Shown: positions 9,029 through 16,387 of the stretch, one piece after another | How the letters are laid out: every line of letters begins with the position of its first letter | Position numbering within the stretch: the stretch's first letter is position 1 | DNA from: Candidatus Planktophila versatilis | Lineage (GTDB): Bacteria; Actinomycetota; Actinomycetes; Nanopelagicales; Nanopelagicaceae | Assembly (NCBI RefSeq): GCF_002288105.1 | Contig: NZ_CP016774.1 | Span: forward strand, 124,001-188,000 | Reading direction: 5' to 3' | DNA length: 64,000 nucleotides | Notes under the pieces: generated by a model | The model's input: only the letters and a program-made list of their open reading frames with translations | Databases searched by the model: none | What the model was told of the DNA's origin: nothing | Program-made: the position numbers and the translations under genes

Positions 9029-10562
9029 CAGATTCAAATTCCTCAGTTAGTCTCATCAATTCCTTGATTGATTTACTCTCAAATGTACTCTTACTCCAAG
9101 CCTCTGAATAGCCATCAAACTTTCCAGCAATCTTCTCATTGGATAAGTCGGCACCTTTTGCTTTGAGCATTCGAAGAATTGCAGTTTCCCACTCGACAGC
9201 GAGATTTCCGTCAATAGGACCTCGCACCTCAATCAGTTCCCATCCCTTTTTTTGGTGCTTAAATATGCGCTGTTCGGGAGAATTAGAGATGCCAATTTGG
9301 TACATCAACCATTCTGGATGACTTAAAAAATACAAATAGCCAGGAGTGGTTTGGTCATAGCCTGAATTGGCACAATTTGGACAGCCACTGATTCTCGCAC
9401 GGTTGTTTGTTGATGCAGACCAAATATGTTCAGGATTGTTCGAGCATTTCCATTTTTTCTTTGCCATTGAACCTGCTGTGACCGTAGTGGGATCCCATTC
9501 GAAAGCTTCACTTGCAATCTGGGGGTGAGTTGTCTTGAGATCGTTTTCACCTACTAAGATTTTTCTATTCGAACAGAAAGGACAGCCTGCAAGCGAATTG
9601 AGCTGGGCTCGCCAGAGGTGCTTTGGATTCTTCTTGCATTTCCAATTAAGTCGCTTGTTGCTACCTCGCGAATAAAGAGATGGGTCCCAGCCGTTAGCTA
9701 GTTCCGCAATTTCTGGATGAGTTGTTTCTAAATCATTAAAGCCGACAAGTACCTGATGCCCCGAGCAGTACGGACATCCTCGCCCATTAACTCTATTACC
9801 GGGAGTGTCTTTCCAGATATGATCCGCAGAAACCTTGCACTTCCAAGTTTGTAAAACACCACTAAAACTTCGAAATTGTGTTGGATCCCAATTATATGCC
9901 TCCGCAGCAATCTCAGGATGCTTGGTAGCTAAATCGTTTTGACCGGAGAAAACTTTGCGATGAGAACAGTAAGGGCAGCCACCCCCAGCTGTTCTTGCCG
10001 CAATAGTCGCAAACCAAATGTGGGAATTGTCTTTTGGGCAAATCCACTGAACTCTTTTCGAGCTACCCCGTGAGTACCGTGTAGGGTCAAATCCGGATGC
10101 CTGGAGCGCCAGTTCAGGAAACTCTGTTGCAAGGTCGTTCATTCCTGGAACTATTTTTCTGTTTGCACAGTATGGACAACCGGTTCCACTCGTTCGGTGC
10201 TTAATGCTCGCTTCCCAGATGTGCAACGAGTTTTTGGAGCAAATCCAAGAGACTCTTTTGTCACTCTTTGTTGAAAATCGCGACGGATCCCATCCATTGG
10301 CCTCCAAAGCCAACTCAGGGTAAACAGTCAGCAAATCCGTTTTACCTGATATGACTCTGTTTCCTGAACAGTAGGGGCAACCACGACCACTAGTTCTCTT
10401 ATTCGGTGAGGCTTCCCAGGAGTGTGTTTCGTCAGCTGAACATATCCAAGGAAGATTCTTGTTTACCCCAAAAGTAATTAATGAGGGATCCCATCCATCA
10501 GCTTCCTTAGCCAACTCAGGATGCGTTACAGAAAGTGGAAGCTTTTCCTTTTTACTAGGCAC
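9012..10562 (-). CDS. Six-repeat zinc-finger (DUF4379-like) protein with GIY-YIG-like nuclease domain
   Basis: 516 residues. Six tandem units of 64-67 residues (10-76, 77-143, 144-210, 211-277, 278-341, 342-407) each contain HPELA, a WDPS-type motif, W-x-C, a His before x-W, and GCPYC. This gives one C-H-C-C zinc site per unit, for example C41/H47/C62/C65. This matches the DUF4379 'probable zinc-ribbon' family. Residues 408-495 look like a T5orf172-type GIY-YIG nuclease: YLYFL, YQIGIS (421-426), R432, H436 and a Glu in VEWETAIL (E459). The start is a GTG with a TAATAT box just upstream, compatible with a leaderless mRNA. Likely a DNA-binding endonuclease; target and role unknown. Confidence 0.75.
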   Translation of the reverse strand: MPSKKEKLPLSVTHPELAKEADGWDPSLITFGVNKNLPWICSADETHSWEASPNKRTSGRGCPYCSGNRVISGKTDLLTVYPELALEANGWDPSRFSTKSDKRVSWICSKNSLHIWEASIKHRTSGTGCPYCANRKIVPGMNDLATEFPELALQASGFDPTRYSRGSSKRVQWICPKDNSHIWFATIAARTAGGGCPYCSHRKVFSGQNDLATKHPEIAAEAYNWDPTQFRSFSGVLQTWKCKVSADHIWKDTPGNRVNGRGCPYCSGHQVLVGFNDLETTHPEIAELANGWDPSLYSRGSNKRLNWKCKKNPKHLWRAQLNSLAGCPFCSNRKILVGENDLKTTHPQIASEAFEWDPTTVTAGSMAKKKWKCSNNPEHIWSASTNNRARISGCPNCANSGYDQTTPGYLYFLSHPEWLMYQIGISNSPEQRIFKHQKKGWELIEVRGPIDGNLAVEWETAILRMLKAKGADLSNEKIAGKFDGYSEAWSKSTFESKSIKELMRLTEEFESDGKTR

Positions 10563-10579
10563 CGCATAAGGATATTAGG

Positions 10580-10809
10580 CACGACTGACGTCGTGAAGGA
10601 GTGGGACTGCATCGAGTGCGAACGCTAGTGAGCCAACTGTTCGGGTGCTCCTTTCAGAGCCCCCTCATATCAACTGTCAGTCAGGCGACCTCTCGGTCGC
10701 ACTCCGATGCAGCCCTTTGTAGACCGAATCTTAAATCGTCGGTCTCCTACAGGTACTGGAACTAAGTTCCAATAGAGACACTTCCTCCTTGGTAATTAAC
10801 CCGAAGGGT
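10580..10809. other. Hairpin-rich non-coding segment (RNA or origin candidate)
   Basis: No ORF fits. Stems seen: 10580-10585/10590-10595 (6 bp, perfect); 10608-10621/10697-10711 (14 bp, one bulge) around an inner GGG(T)GCTC/GAGCCCC hairpin; 10685-10690/10695-10700 (6 bp), which competes with the 14-bp stem; 10718-10727/10739-10751 (10 bp with a 3-nt bulge); 10757-10762/10766-10771 (6 bp); 10799-10802/10806-10809. It lies between the GIY-YIG gene and the winged-helix gene, both on the minus strand. It may be a structured RNA or leader, or an origin next to an initiator gene. Confidence 0.5.
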
Positions 10810-11306
10810 CACTGATTCCGGCCCTTTTGTTCACCCCTTAATGAGTAAACAAAACCGCCGCAGCCCCAGTGCACCTTGCCAAGTGGACTAGAGGCGTATT
10901 CGCCACGACTCAGTTTCTTCGCGCAGGCAAAGCACCTTGCCACGATTTTTTTGTAAGGTTGTGCAACTTCATTCATTCGGCCCGAGTCCCAGCAAGCAAA
11001 CTGAATAAAGTACTTGATCCTTGCTTGTACTCCATTGGGGTACTTCACGGACTTGATGAATCCATATTCGTGAAGAACTTTCAATCCTTCACTCACCGAA
11101 CTTCTCCCCAACCCAGCCGCTTTCGCGATAGTTGTATAGCTTGGGAATACGGCGTTGTTGTTCTTGCCCATATATGAGACAAGTGCCAACAGCACCTTTT
11201 GTGCGTTGTATTGTTTGGCCCTTCCTAATACCTGATAAGCAGGTACTGGGAACGGTGTGTAGAGACTTCCTTTTGGTAGATGGAAGTTTCCATTTTCATT
11301 ATGCAT
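10809..11306 (-). CDS. Winged-helix zinc protein, possible replication initiator or regulator
   Basis: 165 residues. Residues 35-92 form a clear winged helix-turn-helix of the HTH_36 kind (AQKVLLALVSYM, FPSYTTIAKAAGLGRSSVSEG, LHEYGFI). The C-terminal part has CFAC (125-128) and HWGC (146-149), a probable zinc site. Proteins of this layout are common as replication initiators or regulators on phages and integrative plasmids. It sits between the integrase and the hairpin-rich segment, which fits either role; no direct evidence separates them. Confidence 0.6.
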   Translation of the reverse strand: MHNENGNFHLPKGSLYTPFPVPAYQVLGRAKQYNAQKVLLALVSYMGKNNNAVFPSYTTIAKAAGLGRSSVSEGLKVLHEYGFIKSVKYPNGVQARIKYFIQFACWDSGRMNEVAQPYKKIVARCFACAKKLSRGEYASSPLGKVHWGCGGFVYSLRGEQKGRNQ

Positions 11307-11442
11307 CGGTTACTCGTTTCTGTGTTTCCACATTAATCACAAGAACCCCAGCCTCGCAGAAGAAAATATATGTCTGATTTCGGAAACGACTCGGATAGCC
11401 ACGCATTCCCAAAATGAGATAAAAAGAACAAAAAAAGTTACT

Positions 11443-11471
11443 AAAAAAATGGGAAATTATTACCACTTCCC
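11443..11471 (-). terminator. Terminator of the integrase gene
   Basis: On the minus strand, 13 bases after the integrase stop, GGGAA pairs with TTCCC across an 11-nt loop, followed by a run of seven T (read from 11449 down). The rest of the gap to the winged-helix gene (11307-11442) is AT-rich with no feature seen. Confidence 0.7.
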
Positions 11472-11483
11472 GCCTTGAAATAC

Positions 11484-12611
11484 TCAGATTGAAAATAGGG
11501 CCCTATTCATCAAATTTGCTGCTTCAACTTGCGGTTTGAGAGCACTATGGACGTATAACTTTGATGTGATGGCGCTCGAAGAGTGCCCTAAAGCCCTGCT
11601 AATGACTTCTATGCCCACTCCCTGGCCATACATAAGGGTTGCCGCAGTATGGCGTGCATCGTGCAGCCTTCTTGGCTTGATTCCACAGAGCCTGAGTGTC
11701 CGCTTCCAATCATTGAAATCAATAGTGGATTGCTTGGGAGTTCCATCAGTCGCAGGAAACACCAAGTCATTTTCCTGCCATTGGCTACTGCATCCAGAGC
11801 GCATCTCATCTACTAGCTTCTTGTGAAATTTCAGGGACTCAACGGATCCTGAAGTCAGCACCAGCAAGCGCCTAGAGCGCTCAGTCTTCAAACCTGTTAG
11901 CTGTCGCTTCCCATCGATCATCTGAATCTGATTGCGAACTTCAAGTACTCCATTTACTAAATCAACATCCTGCCAGCGAAGCCCCAAAGCTTCGCCCTGC
12001 CTTAAACCACAGAGAAGTGCAATGTGAAGCCGAGCAGACATATAAGTCTCCTTGTATGTCTCTAGAAGTCGTTTCACCTCCTCAATAGTCAGAGGCTCGA
12101 TCTCTCGAGTCTTATTTACCGGAATCCGCACTTTCTTTACTGGATTACTTGGTATGTACTCATTGTTCTCAGCTTCACCAAGTGCCACTGATAAGAGTGC
12201 TCGAGCTTGTTGTTGAGATCGAGGGCTCTGTCCAGCCTCACGCATCGTTGTAAGTACAAATTGAATATTGCTAGGAACTATCTTGCGTAATGGTATCTGG
12301 CCGATTACCGGAACGATGTGATGGGTAGCTAGTGCTCGGTATCTCTTCCACGTTGAGTGAGCAATCTGATGCTTATGCTCTTCCTCTAACCACGTAAAGA
12401 GATAAGTACCGAGGGCAATCTTTGATTGTGGGAGAGCGTTCTTATTCCCCAGTAGCTTAGGGAGTTTTTCAATCTTCTCCTTGGCGCGTTGGCGAGAGAG
12501 CTGCGACGTCGGCGCCATCGCGGTAACAGATTGATCACCTCTGCGAATAACAGTTCTATATGACCTACCAACCTTGTACGTATAACCTTGACCATTTGCT
12601 TTGCGAGACAT
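11484..12611 (-). CDS. int: Tyrosine site-specific integrase
   Basis: 375 residues. It has an N-terminal AP2-like arm-binding part, a SAM-like core-binding domain (about 64-150) and a catalytic domain with the full set of active residues: R204 in CGLRQGEALGLRW, H317 and R320 in RRLHDARH, H343 in LGHSSSAITS, and the nucleophile Y353. It catalyses integration at, and with a partner excision from, the tRNA gene. The frame is open to 12689, but an AAGGA site precedes the ATG at 12611 and the longer start would overlap the arm sites. The gene lies at the attR end. Confidence 0.9.
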   Translation of the reverse strand: MSRKANGQGYTYKVGRSYRTVIRRGDQSVTAMAPTSQLSRQRAKEKIEKLPKLLGNKNALPQSKIALGTYLFTWLEEEHKHQIAHSTWKRYRALATHHIVPVIGQIPLRKIVPSNIQFVLTTMREAGQSPRSQQQARALLSVALGEAENNEYIPSNPVKKVRIPVNKTREIEPLTIEEVKRLLETYKETYMSARLHIALLCGLRQGEALGLRWQDVDLVNGVLEVRNQIQMIDGKRQLTGLKTERSRRLLVLTSGSVESLKFHKKLVDEMRSGCSSQWQENDLVFPATDGTPKQSTIDFNDWKRTLRLCGIKPRRLHDARHTAATLMYGQGVGIEVISRALGHSSSAITSKLYVHSALKPQVEAANLMNRALFSI

Positions 12612-12670
12612 TACACATTCCTTAGAACCACCACTTGCCGTATGCAAGTGTGGAACCGGTGCCATTTCAG

Positions 12671-12693
12671 AATGCATACATAAATGCATACAC
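12671..12693. promoter_or_regulatory. Putative integrase arm-type sites, right end
   Basis: Two copies of AATGCATACA about 12 bp apart, matching the pair at 4969-4992. They lie just upstream of the integrase gene, so bound integrase could also repress its own promoter. A 10-bp hairpin with one bulge follows at 12714-12741, between these sites and attR. Confidence 0.6.
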
Positions 12694-12768
12694 TCCTACA
12701 AGTTTCACAGAATCCAGATTCGATTCACGCTCGAAATCTGGTAATTCTGGAAACCTGGAAGTCCTTTA

Positions 12769-12817
12769 AGAGGACTTAAAATCCTTCCAGTATCGGTTCG
12801 AGTCCGATTGGGGGCAC
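12769..12817 (+). repeat. attR: right copy of 49-bp attachment repeat
   Basis: Identical to 4864-4912, a tRNA 3' fragment without its 5' half and so not a functional tRNA. It is preceded by a 7-bp inverted repeat (AAGTCCT/AGGACTT, 12759-12777) that overlaps its start and may be a core integrase site. Confidence 0.92.
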
Positions 12818-12919
12818 GTTGTGCAGGTTGTTTGGTTATCTTCGCGCACGAATTCTCTTGAATAATCGCTAGCGGGAAAGTAATATTTCCCAATTCAACC
12901 GAGACCAGGAGATCAAAAA

Positions 12920-13114
12920 ATGCTCGCTACTTATTCATGTGCCAAGTGTGAAATGTCTGTTAATGCAAGCTGTGCAAACTGCAACCTGCCTTTGGTCAAT
13001 GACTCTCTTGCCCTCCCTGATGGCAGCAATGTTCAAATTTCTCGTTGCCCACAGTGCGAAGGAAAGATTAAATCTCCAATGTGCTGCGGTTCTGATATGA
13101 GCTGCTCAATCTAA
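12920..13114 (+). CDS. Small multi-CxxC zinc-ribbon protein
   Basis: 64 residues with CAKC, CANC, CPQC and a C-terminal CCGSDMSC, enough for two zinc sites. A ribosome binding site AGGAG stands 7 bases before the ATG. It is the first chromosomal gene after attR and precedes cfa by 27 bases on the same strand, probably in one transcript. No specific family recognised. Confidence 0.7.
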   Translation: MLATYSCAKCEMSVNASCANCNLPLVNDSLALPDGSNVQISRCPQCEGKIKSPMCCGSDMSCSI

Positions 13115-13141
13115 CTTAAGAAATATTCTGTGGGTGATTAA

Positions 13142-14251
13142 ATGAGTAGCAAAGATCTCTGTCTTTCCATTCTGGAAAAAAGTAATGTGCCAATTAACTC
13201 CAGTGAGCCATGGAGCTTGCAGGTAAAGAATGAAAAACTATGGGATCGCGTTGCATCCCAGCATCAGCTTGGCCTGGGTGAGGCTTACATGGATGGCTGG
13301 TGGGAGTGCCAAGATATTGATGAGATGCTCACCAGGTTGTTAACTGTTGATGCAACATCCTTTCTCAAGCCTTCAATTCCTTTAGTTGCAAGTGCGTTGA
13401 AATCTAAGATTTTGAATATGCAGACTAAATCAAAAGCTGCAAAGAATGCTAAACATCATTACAACATCGGTAATGACCTATATACGCGAATGCTAGATAG
13501 TGAAATGGCCTATAGCTGCGGATATTGGCAAAATGCAAAAACGTTAGATGAGGCGCAGATAGCTAAGTTTGATTTAATCTGTCGCAAACTAAAACTTGAA
13601 AAAGGTATGACCCTGCTTGATATTGGAAGCGGTTGGGGAGGGCTCCTGCGCCATGCGGTAAGAAACTATGGCGTTATTGCAACCGGAATTTCTCCGGCAG
13701 ATCAACAGATCATCTTGGCACGAGAGAAGTCAGCCGGACTAGATATAAATTTTGTGCAGATGGATTATCGAGATCTAACCGGCCGATTTGACCGTATTGT
13801 TTCGGTAGGAATGATGGAGCATGTAGGGCCCAAAAACTTTAAAGAGTTCTTTACCAAGTGCGATGAACTGCTGGTCGATGACGGAATTATGTTGCACCAT
13901 CTCATATCAAGCACAGTTCCCCAGAGCAACACAGACCCATTCTTTAATCGATATATCTTCCCTGGGGGAGTAATTCCATCTCCTGGGCAGATTAGTAACG
14001 CGGCCGAAGGGCTCTTTGTCCTGGAGGACACTCACAATTTTGGACTCGATTACGAGACAACGCTGCTGCATTGGCACAAAAATATTAATTCCAAGTGGGA
14101 TGAGATTCCTCAATACGATCTGCGCTTTAGACGAATGTGGAACTACTACCTGCTAGCTTCAGCGGCAGGTTTTAAAGCTCGACATCTGCATCTGAACCAA
14201 TACGTGTTCCGTAAAGGTGGCGTGCTCGCCCCCTATCTTCCGGTTCGCTGA
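13142..14251 (+). CDS. cfa: Cyclopropane-fatty-acyl-phospholipid synthase family protein
   Basis: 369 residues. Adds a methylene (or methyl) group from S-adenosylmethionine to unsaturated acyl chains of membrane lipids. The SAM loop LLDIGSGWGG lies near 155-165, preceded by the family segment HHYNIGNDLYTRMLDSEMAYSC, and followed by VGMMEHVGPKNF. The C-terminal RRMWNYYLLASAAGF is typical. Length is close to the 380-residue E. coli enzyme. Confidence 0.93.
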   Translation: MSSKDLCLSILEKSNVPINSSEPWSLQVKNEKLWDRVASQHQLGLGEAYMDGWWECQDIDEMLTRLLTVDATSFLKPSIPLVASALKSKILNMQTKSKAAKNAKHHYNIGNDLYTRMLDSEMAYSCGYWQNAKTLDEAQIAKFDLICRKLKLEKGMTLLDIGSGWGGLLRHAVRNYGVIATGISPADQQIILAREKSAGLDINFVQMDYRDLTGRFDRIVSVGMMEHVGPKNFKEFFTKCDELLVDDGIMLHHLISSTVPQSNTDPFFNRYIFPGGVIPSPGQISNAAEGLFVLEDTHNFGLDYETTLLHWHKNINSKWDEIPQYDLRFRRMWNYYLLASAAGFKARHLHLNQYVFRKGGVLAPYLPVR

Positions 14252-14290
14252 GCGTATTTAGCCCCTAAAACTGGAAATTTTCCTGGTTTG

Positions 14291-14312
14291 CCGTACGTTA
14301 TACGTCGTACGG
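14291..14312. other. Perfect palindromic hairpin between cfa and BI-1 gene
   Basis: CCGTACG and CGTACGG flank an 8-nt centre that contains a smaller ACGT/ACGT element. There is no T-run. It lies 35 bases before the BI-1 start, so an operator or mRNA structure is as likely as a terminator. Confidence 0.45.
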
Positions 14313-14346
14313 GAGCTCGTTCTCGCACATATATAAGGAGAAATTA

Positions 14347-15078
14347 ATGCGCAGTTCTAACCCAGTCCTTAGCGGCCGCGGTTTCGCTCGTATCAAGGGT
14401 GATGCAGTCGGCACTCGCGACCTCAACACAATTGAGGCTCGCCCATCATCTGCACCAATGTCTATTGACGATGTCGTCATCAAGACCGCCGGACTCTTTG
14501 CTGTACTCGTTGTAGTCGGAGCCTTTGCTTGGCGTGCAAATAGTCCAGCACTTGCGCTCATCGGATTCATCGGCGGTTTTATTCTCGCGATGGTCAATTC
14601 ATTTTCAAAGAAAGTTCGTCCACCACTAGTTATCGCTTATGCCGCAGCCCAAGGTCTGGCACTCGGAACAATTAGCCGCATCTATAACGATTCCTATAAT
14701 GGAATCGTTGGCCAAGCTGTTATTGCAACAGCGTGTGCCTTCGGTGGAGTTCTCCTTGCCTATCGCAGTGGCAAGATTCGAGTAACACCAAAGTTCAGTC
14801 GCATCATGATGGGCTCACTCATTGGGTATGTCATCTTTGGCGTAGCAACAATCTTTATCGGCTTCCCAGGTGGAGCCCTCGGTCTACTTATTTCAGTAGG
14901 TGGAGTAGCGCTCGCATCAATGTTTATCGTGATGGATCTAGATCAGATTGAAAAGGCAGTTGCAGCTGGCGTTCCACAAGAGGAATCATGGCGCTGTGCA
15001 TTTGGCCTCATGGTTACCTTGGTCTGGCTCTATCTTGAAGTACTGCGACTGATTTCAATTCTTCGCAGTAATGATTAA
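14347..15078 (+). CDS. Bax inhibitor-1/YccA family membrane protein
   Basis: 243 residues. A soluble 45-residue N-terminus leads into seven hydrophobic segments, as in bacterial TMBIM/BI-1 proteins, which act as membrane leak or calcium channels in the few cases studied. The segment LVWLYLEVLRLISILRS at the C-terminus is characteristic of the actinobacterial subfamily. An AAGGAG site stands 6 bases before the ATG. Confidence 0.9.
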   Translation: MRSSNPVLSGRGFARIKGDAVGTRDLNTIEARPSSAPMSIDDVVIKTAGLFAVLVVVGAFAWRANSPALALIGFIGGFILAMVNSFSKKVRPPLVIAYAAAQGLALGTISRIYNDSYNGIVGQAVIATACAFGGVLLAYRSGKIRVTPKFSRIMMGSLIGYVIFGVATIFIGFPGGALGLLISVGGVALASMFIVMDLDQIEKAVAAGVPQEESWRCAFGLMVTLVWLYLEVLRLISILRSND

Positions 15079-15099
15079 TCAGTAGTCAGTAATCAAAAA

Positions 15100-16308
15100 T
15101 TACTGAGATTGCCCGAGATGCGAAGACCGCGTCTCGGGCAATTTTATTGATGCAAGAACCGCTGCTGCCATCATCACGGCGGTAAGCGCGAAAGCTGGTT
15201 GATACCCATAAGAATCTGCGATTGCACCAAGGAGCACAGGTGCAACCATCGCTCCGGCATCAGCAGACATTTGAAATAAGCCAATAACCTGACCGCCCTT
15301 ACCCTCAATCACATCGCCCACGACGGCCGCGGGAGTAGTGGAAAGGAAAGCTCCACCTATACCGACGATGGCGCTAGCAAGAAAGAACATCCAGGAGTTC
15401 ATGGTGAAGACAAGGGTGAGTGCAAAGAGCGCAGTGAGGGAAGTGCCCACAATGAGAGAAAATCGGCGCCCATTGATATCTGACATTCTTCCAGCTTTAA
15501 GAAGGAAGGCGCCTTGAATCAATGTGGTCAGCGTGAAACCGAAGCCCATCACTGCGGGAGATATTTTAAGATCTTCGACAATAAATAGCGGCAAGATTGA
15601 GCGACTCATTCCGAAGAATGTCCAAGCTGCACAAAACGAAACAAAGAGTGCGATTCGATATGGCTTCAGCGCTAAGGCAGATTTGAGAGTGACCACATCA
15701 TTTTGTTGGTCACCGCTCGGCTTGGCTGCAAGTGATGAGTGACGCAATAAAATTGCACCGGATGAGCTGGCACCGAGAAGGAATACTCCATAGATCAGCA
15801 GGGGAGCACGTAGTGAAAATGCGGAGAGTGCTCCACCTACTGCAGGTCCAGCAATCATTCCCAGCAGAAAGGTCCCGTTATAGAGTGACTGCACGCGTGC
15901 GCGGTGGTCGTCACCGACTGCTCGAACAAGAATTGAACCAGCTGCAACCGAGAACATAGAAGAACCGATTCCGCCCACTGCGCGAAAAATCAGTAATTGC
16001 TCGTAATTCCGAGCAAGGCCTGCAGCAAAAGAAGTCAGCGCTACGAAACCGATACCAACTGAATAAACCCATCTTTCACCGAATTTATCAACTAATTTTC
16101 CGGAGATAAGCCCCGATGCAAAACGTGCAAAAGCAAATGTCGAGACGATTGCACCCACTTGGGCGTGATTGACTCCGAATGATCTAGCAAAGAGTGGAAT
16201 CGTGGGAGCAATGATTCCGAAGCCCACTGCCACAAAGAATGAGGCAAAGACAATGACGCCAACCTCACGCGGAAACTCCGCAAAGGGATTGGTAAATTTA
16301 AATCGCAC
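15100..16308 (-). CDS. MFS transporter
   Basis: 402 residues with 12 predicted membrane segments and the MFS loop 2-3 motif GKLVDKFGERW (motif A) near 75. A second copy of that loop follows segment 8 (KAGRMSDINGRRFS). The overall pattern resembles drug or metabolite exporters of the DHA1 type; no substrate can be read from the sequence. Its last codons lie inside the terminator hairpin that serves the convergent BI-1 gene. Confidence 0.88.
   Translation of the reverse strand: MRFKFTNPFAEFPREVGVIVFASFFVAVGFGIIAPTIPLFARSFGVNHAQVGAIVSTFAFARFASGLISGKLVDKFGERWVYSVGIGFVALTSFAAGLARNYEQLLIFRAVGGIGSSMFSVAAGSILVRAVGDDHRARVQSLYNGTFLLGMIAGPAVGGALSAFSLRAPLLIYGVFLLGASSSGAILLRHSSLAAKPSGDQQNDVVTLKSALALKPYRIALFVSFCAAWTFFGMSRSILPLFIVEDLKISPAVMGFGFTLTTLIQGAFLLKAGRMSDINGRRFSLIVGTSLTALFALTLVFTMNSWMFFLASAIVGIGGAFLSTTPAAVVGDVIEGKGGQVIGLFQMSADAGAMVAPVLLGAIADSYGYQPAFALTAVMMAAAVLASIKLPETRSSHLGQSQ
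15108..15146 (+). terminator. Terminator of the BI-1 gene, inside the MFS gene 3' end
   Basis: A 15-bp stem (15108-15122 with 15128-15142, one G-T pair) with a 5-nt loop, followed by TTTT. The stem encodes the last residues of the convergent MFS protein. On the minus strand an A/T-rich tract (ATTTTTGATT) follows the stem at a distance, so it may work in both directions. Confidence 0.75.
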
Positions 16309-16387
16309 CTGCGCAGTCTAATGGGCTGCATTTGGCAAGATGTTACTGAGGGAGATTGCCCATTCAAAAATTTGGTAGGTTGGCCTG

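Larger units (their letters stand above)
4864..12817. mobile_element. Integrated element (about 8 kb) in the tRNA-UAA gene
   Basis: Bounded by a 49-bp perfect direct repeat (4864-4912 and 12769-12817) that matches the tRNA 3' part, with a tyrosine integrase reading inward from the right end. Putative integrase arm sites with core AATGCATACA occur near both ends. Contents differ sharply from the housekeeping flanks: mostly hypothetical small proteins, visibly AT-richer, with one apparent replication-initiator-like gene and no capsid, portal or terminase genes. It could be an integrative plasmid-like element or a phage satellite; no conjugation gene is recognisable. Confidence 0.88.

Noticed and set aside
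10580-10809. Group I intron or hammerhead ribozyme
   Set aside because: No group I core pairings or CUGANGA/GAAA hammerhead core were found; the segment does not interrupt a gene.
12612-12689. Longer start for the integrase
   Set aside because: It would overlap the arm-type repeats, and ATG 12611 has a good AAGGA site.
4864-12817. Complete prophage
   Set aside because: No terminase, portal, capsid, tail or lysis genes recognised in about 8 kb.
12705-12893. Minus-strand ORF with a peptide like APNRTRTDTG
   Set aside because: It is the reverse reading of the tRNA fragment in attR; such peptides are well-known false ORFs over tRNA sequences.
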